Source: Solobacterium sp. UBA636
Lineage (GTDB): Bacteria; Bacillota_I; Bacilli_A; Erysipelotrichales; Erysipelotrichaceae
Assembly: GCA_002299675.1 (NCBI GenBank)
Contig: DBOW01000100.1
Span: forward strand, 638 to 14,851
Length of the DNA: 14,214 nucleotides
Reading direction: 5' to 3'
The position numbers and the translations under genes were made by a program. Positions 13,801-14,214 of this stretch are shown piece by piece. Below the pieces are notes generated by a model, which was given only the letters and a program-made list of their open reading frames with translations, made no database searches and was not told the DNA's origin. Each line of letters begins with the position of its first letter. Position 1 is the first letter of the stretch.

Positions 13801-14160
13801 TTATTCAACATCCTGAAGAGCCGCAAAATCTTCTTCTCCAGTTCTTACTTTAACCACTTTTAAAAATCTTGCCATCACCAATATGGACAGTATAGAGGGC
13901 CTTCTTGGCGGTCTCAATCACATCGGCTACCGGAATTGAACTTACTACCACATCAATCTGTACTTTAGGAAGCAGTGCATTATCCATTTCAACGCTCCTG
14001 TATTTTTCACCAGCGCCTTTCTGGATACCAAAGCCCATAACCTGAGTTACAGTCATACTGGTTATGTCCAGATCGTTCATGGCTTTACGCAGTCTGTCGT
14101 ATTTTGAGAGTCTGGTGATGATTGTTACCTTATGAATGCCGGTTGATACCTTAGATGTAT
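13801..14160 (-). pseudogene. Frameshifted PII (GlnB/GlnK-like) nitrogen-regulatory domain, probably a remnant of an Amt-PII fusion
   Basis: Minus-strand translation from about 14159 to 13859 gives a PII protein: KVTIITRLSKYDRLRKAMND, then ITSMTVTQVMGFGIQKGAGEKY, ALLPKVQIDVVVS and IGDGKIFK. In that frame it stops after two more codons (13850-13852). The true C-terminus, VVKVRTGEEDFAALQDVE, continues in the +1 frame and ends at TAA 13801-13803, so the reading frame is broken at the TTTTTAAAA run (plus 13858-13866 complement). Compared with the family, about five residues of the VYDVEN-type segment are also missing, so a 14-base deletion is the simplest explanation. Upstream, no ATG, GTG or TTG exists in frame between an in-frame TGA (14170-14172) and the internal ATG at 14078-14080, which falls after the first beta strand. 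The leading VSTGIHKV resembles the linker seen where PII is fused to an ammonium transporter. The signalling role (2-oxoglutarate/ATP sensing) is presumably lost. Confidence 0.65.
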
Positions 14161-14214
14161 TTATAACCCGTCAAGGCGAGAAAACCCATTTGCTTTAATG
14201 ATGGGATGATAGCC
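14161..14214 (-). other. Tail of an upstream minus-strand reading frame, possibly the Amt part of the same locus
   Basis: One minus-strand frame is open from the window edge to TAA at 14161-14163 (ending NGFSRLDGL). A second is open to TAA at 14151-14153 (ending LTGYKYI). Neither is long enough to assign. By position either could be the C-terminal tail of an ammonium transporter or the debris of its junction with the PII domain. The PII frame itself has stops here, so the two parts are not joined in frame. Confidence 0.3.

Overview
The window looks like chromosomal DNA from a low-GC Bacillota (Firmicutes) bacterium, probably an anaerobic gut-type member of the Erysipelotrichia/Clostridia area. 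This rests on AT-rich coding sequence, AGGAGG-type ribosome sites inside operons, and the gene families present: a FemAB transferase, a Firmicute-type pyrophosphatase-like protein, an AlkD-like HEAT protein, and a PII domain of the kind fused to Amt transporters. The taxon is inferred from protein character only. No rRNA, tRNA, CRISPR, phage or transposase sequence is visible. Coding density is very high and no gene-free stretch exceeds about 150 bases.

Layout. 1-456 is the 3' end of a fumarate-reductase-type flavoprotein, closed by a strong terminator. 598-2556 is a glycogen synthase carrying an unusual low-complexity N-terminal extension of about 165 residues; it has its own promoter and terminator. 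2609-2974 is a small Cys-rich DUF1284 protein. It converges on a FemAB-like peptidoglycan aminoacyltransferase (2981-4240, minus). A 147-base divergent promoter region separates the transferase from a pyrophosphatase-like gene (4388-4771). Next is a four-gene run: AlkD-like DNA glycosylase, Bcp peroxiredoxin, YaaA and a D-2-hydroxyacid dehydrogenase (4808-7604). It reads as an oxidative and DNA-damage protection operon. A minus-strand ATP-grasp ligase (7637-8836) converges on it.

A short divergent promoter containing a perfect 18-bp palindrome then starts a tightly packed six-gene operon (8896-13772): a degenerate-rhodanese/TtcA-like PP-loop fusion, a TcdA-like t6A dehydratase, a TetR-family regulator, an exported class-C-type serine hydrolase, a TRAM-less RlmD/TrmA-type rRNA methyltransferase and a three-helix membrane protein. 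Three of the six are RNA-modification genes. The window ends (13801-14214, minus) in what appears to be a decayed nitrogen-regulatory PII module, probably once the C-terminal domain of an Amt-PII fusion. It has lost a normal start and carries a frameshift near its C-terminus.

Points most worth a second look: (1) the repeat-built KKKCAP/EEVKAEP extension on glycogen synthase; (2) four promoter-proximal genes whose -10 boxes sit only 6-8 nt upstream of the ATG with no Shine-Dalgarno, predicting leaderless mRNAs; (3) the rhodanese remnant fused to a TtcA-like thiolase next to TcdA; (4) the broken PII gene. I see no clearly new defence or mobile system here.
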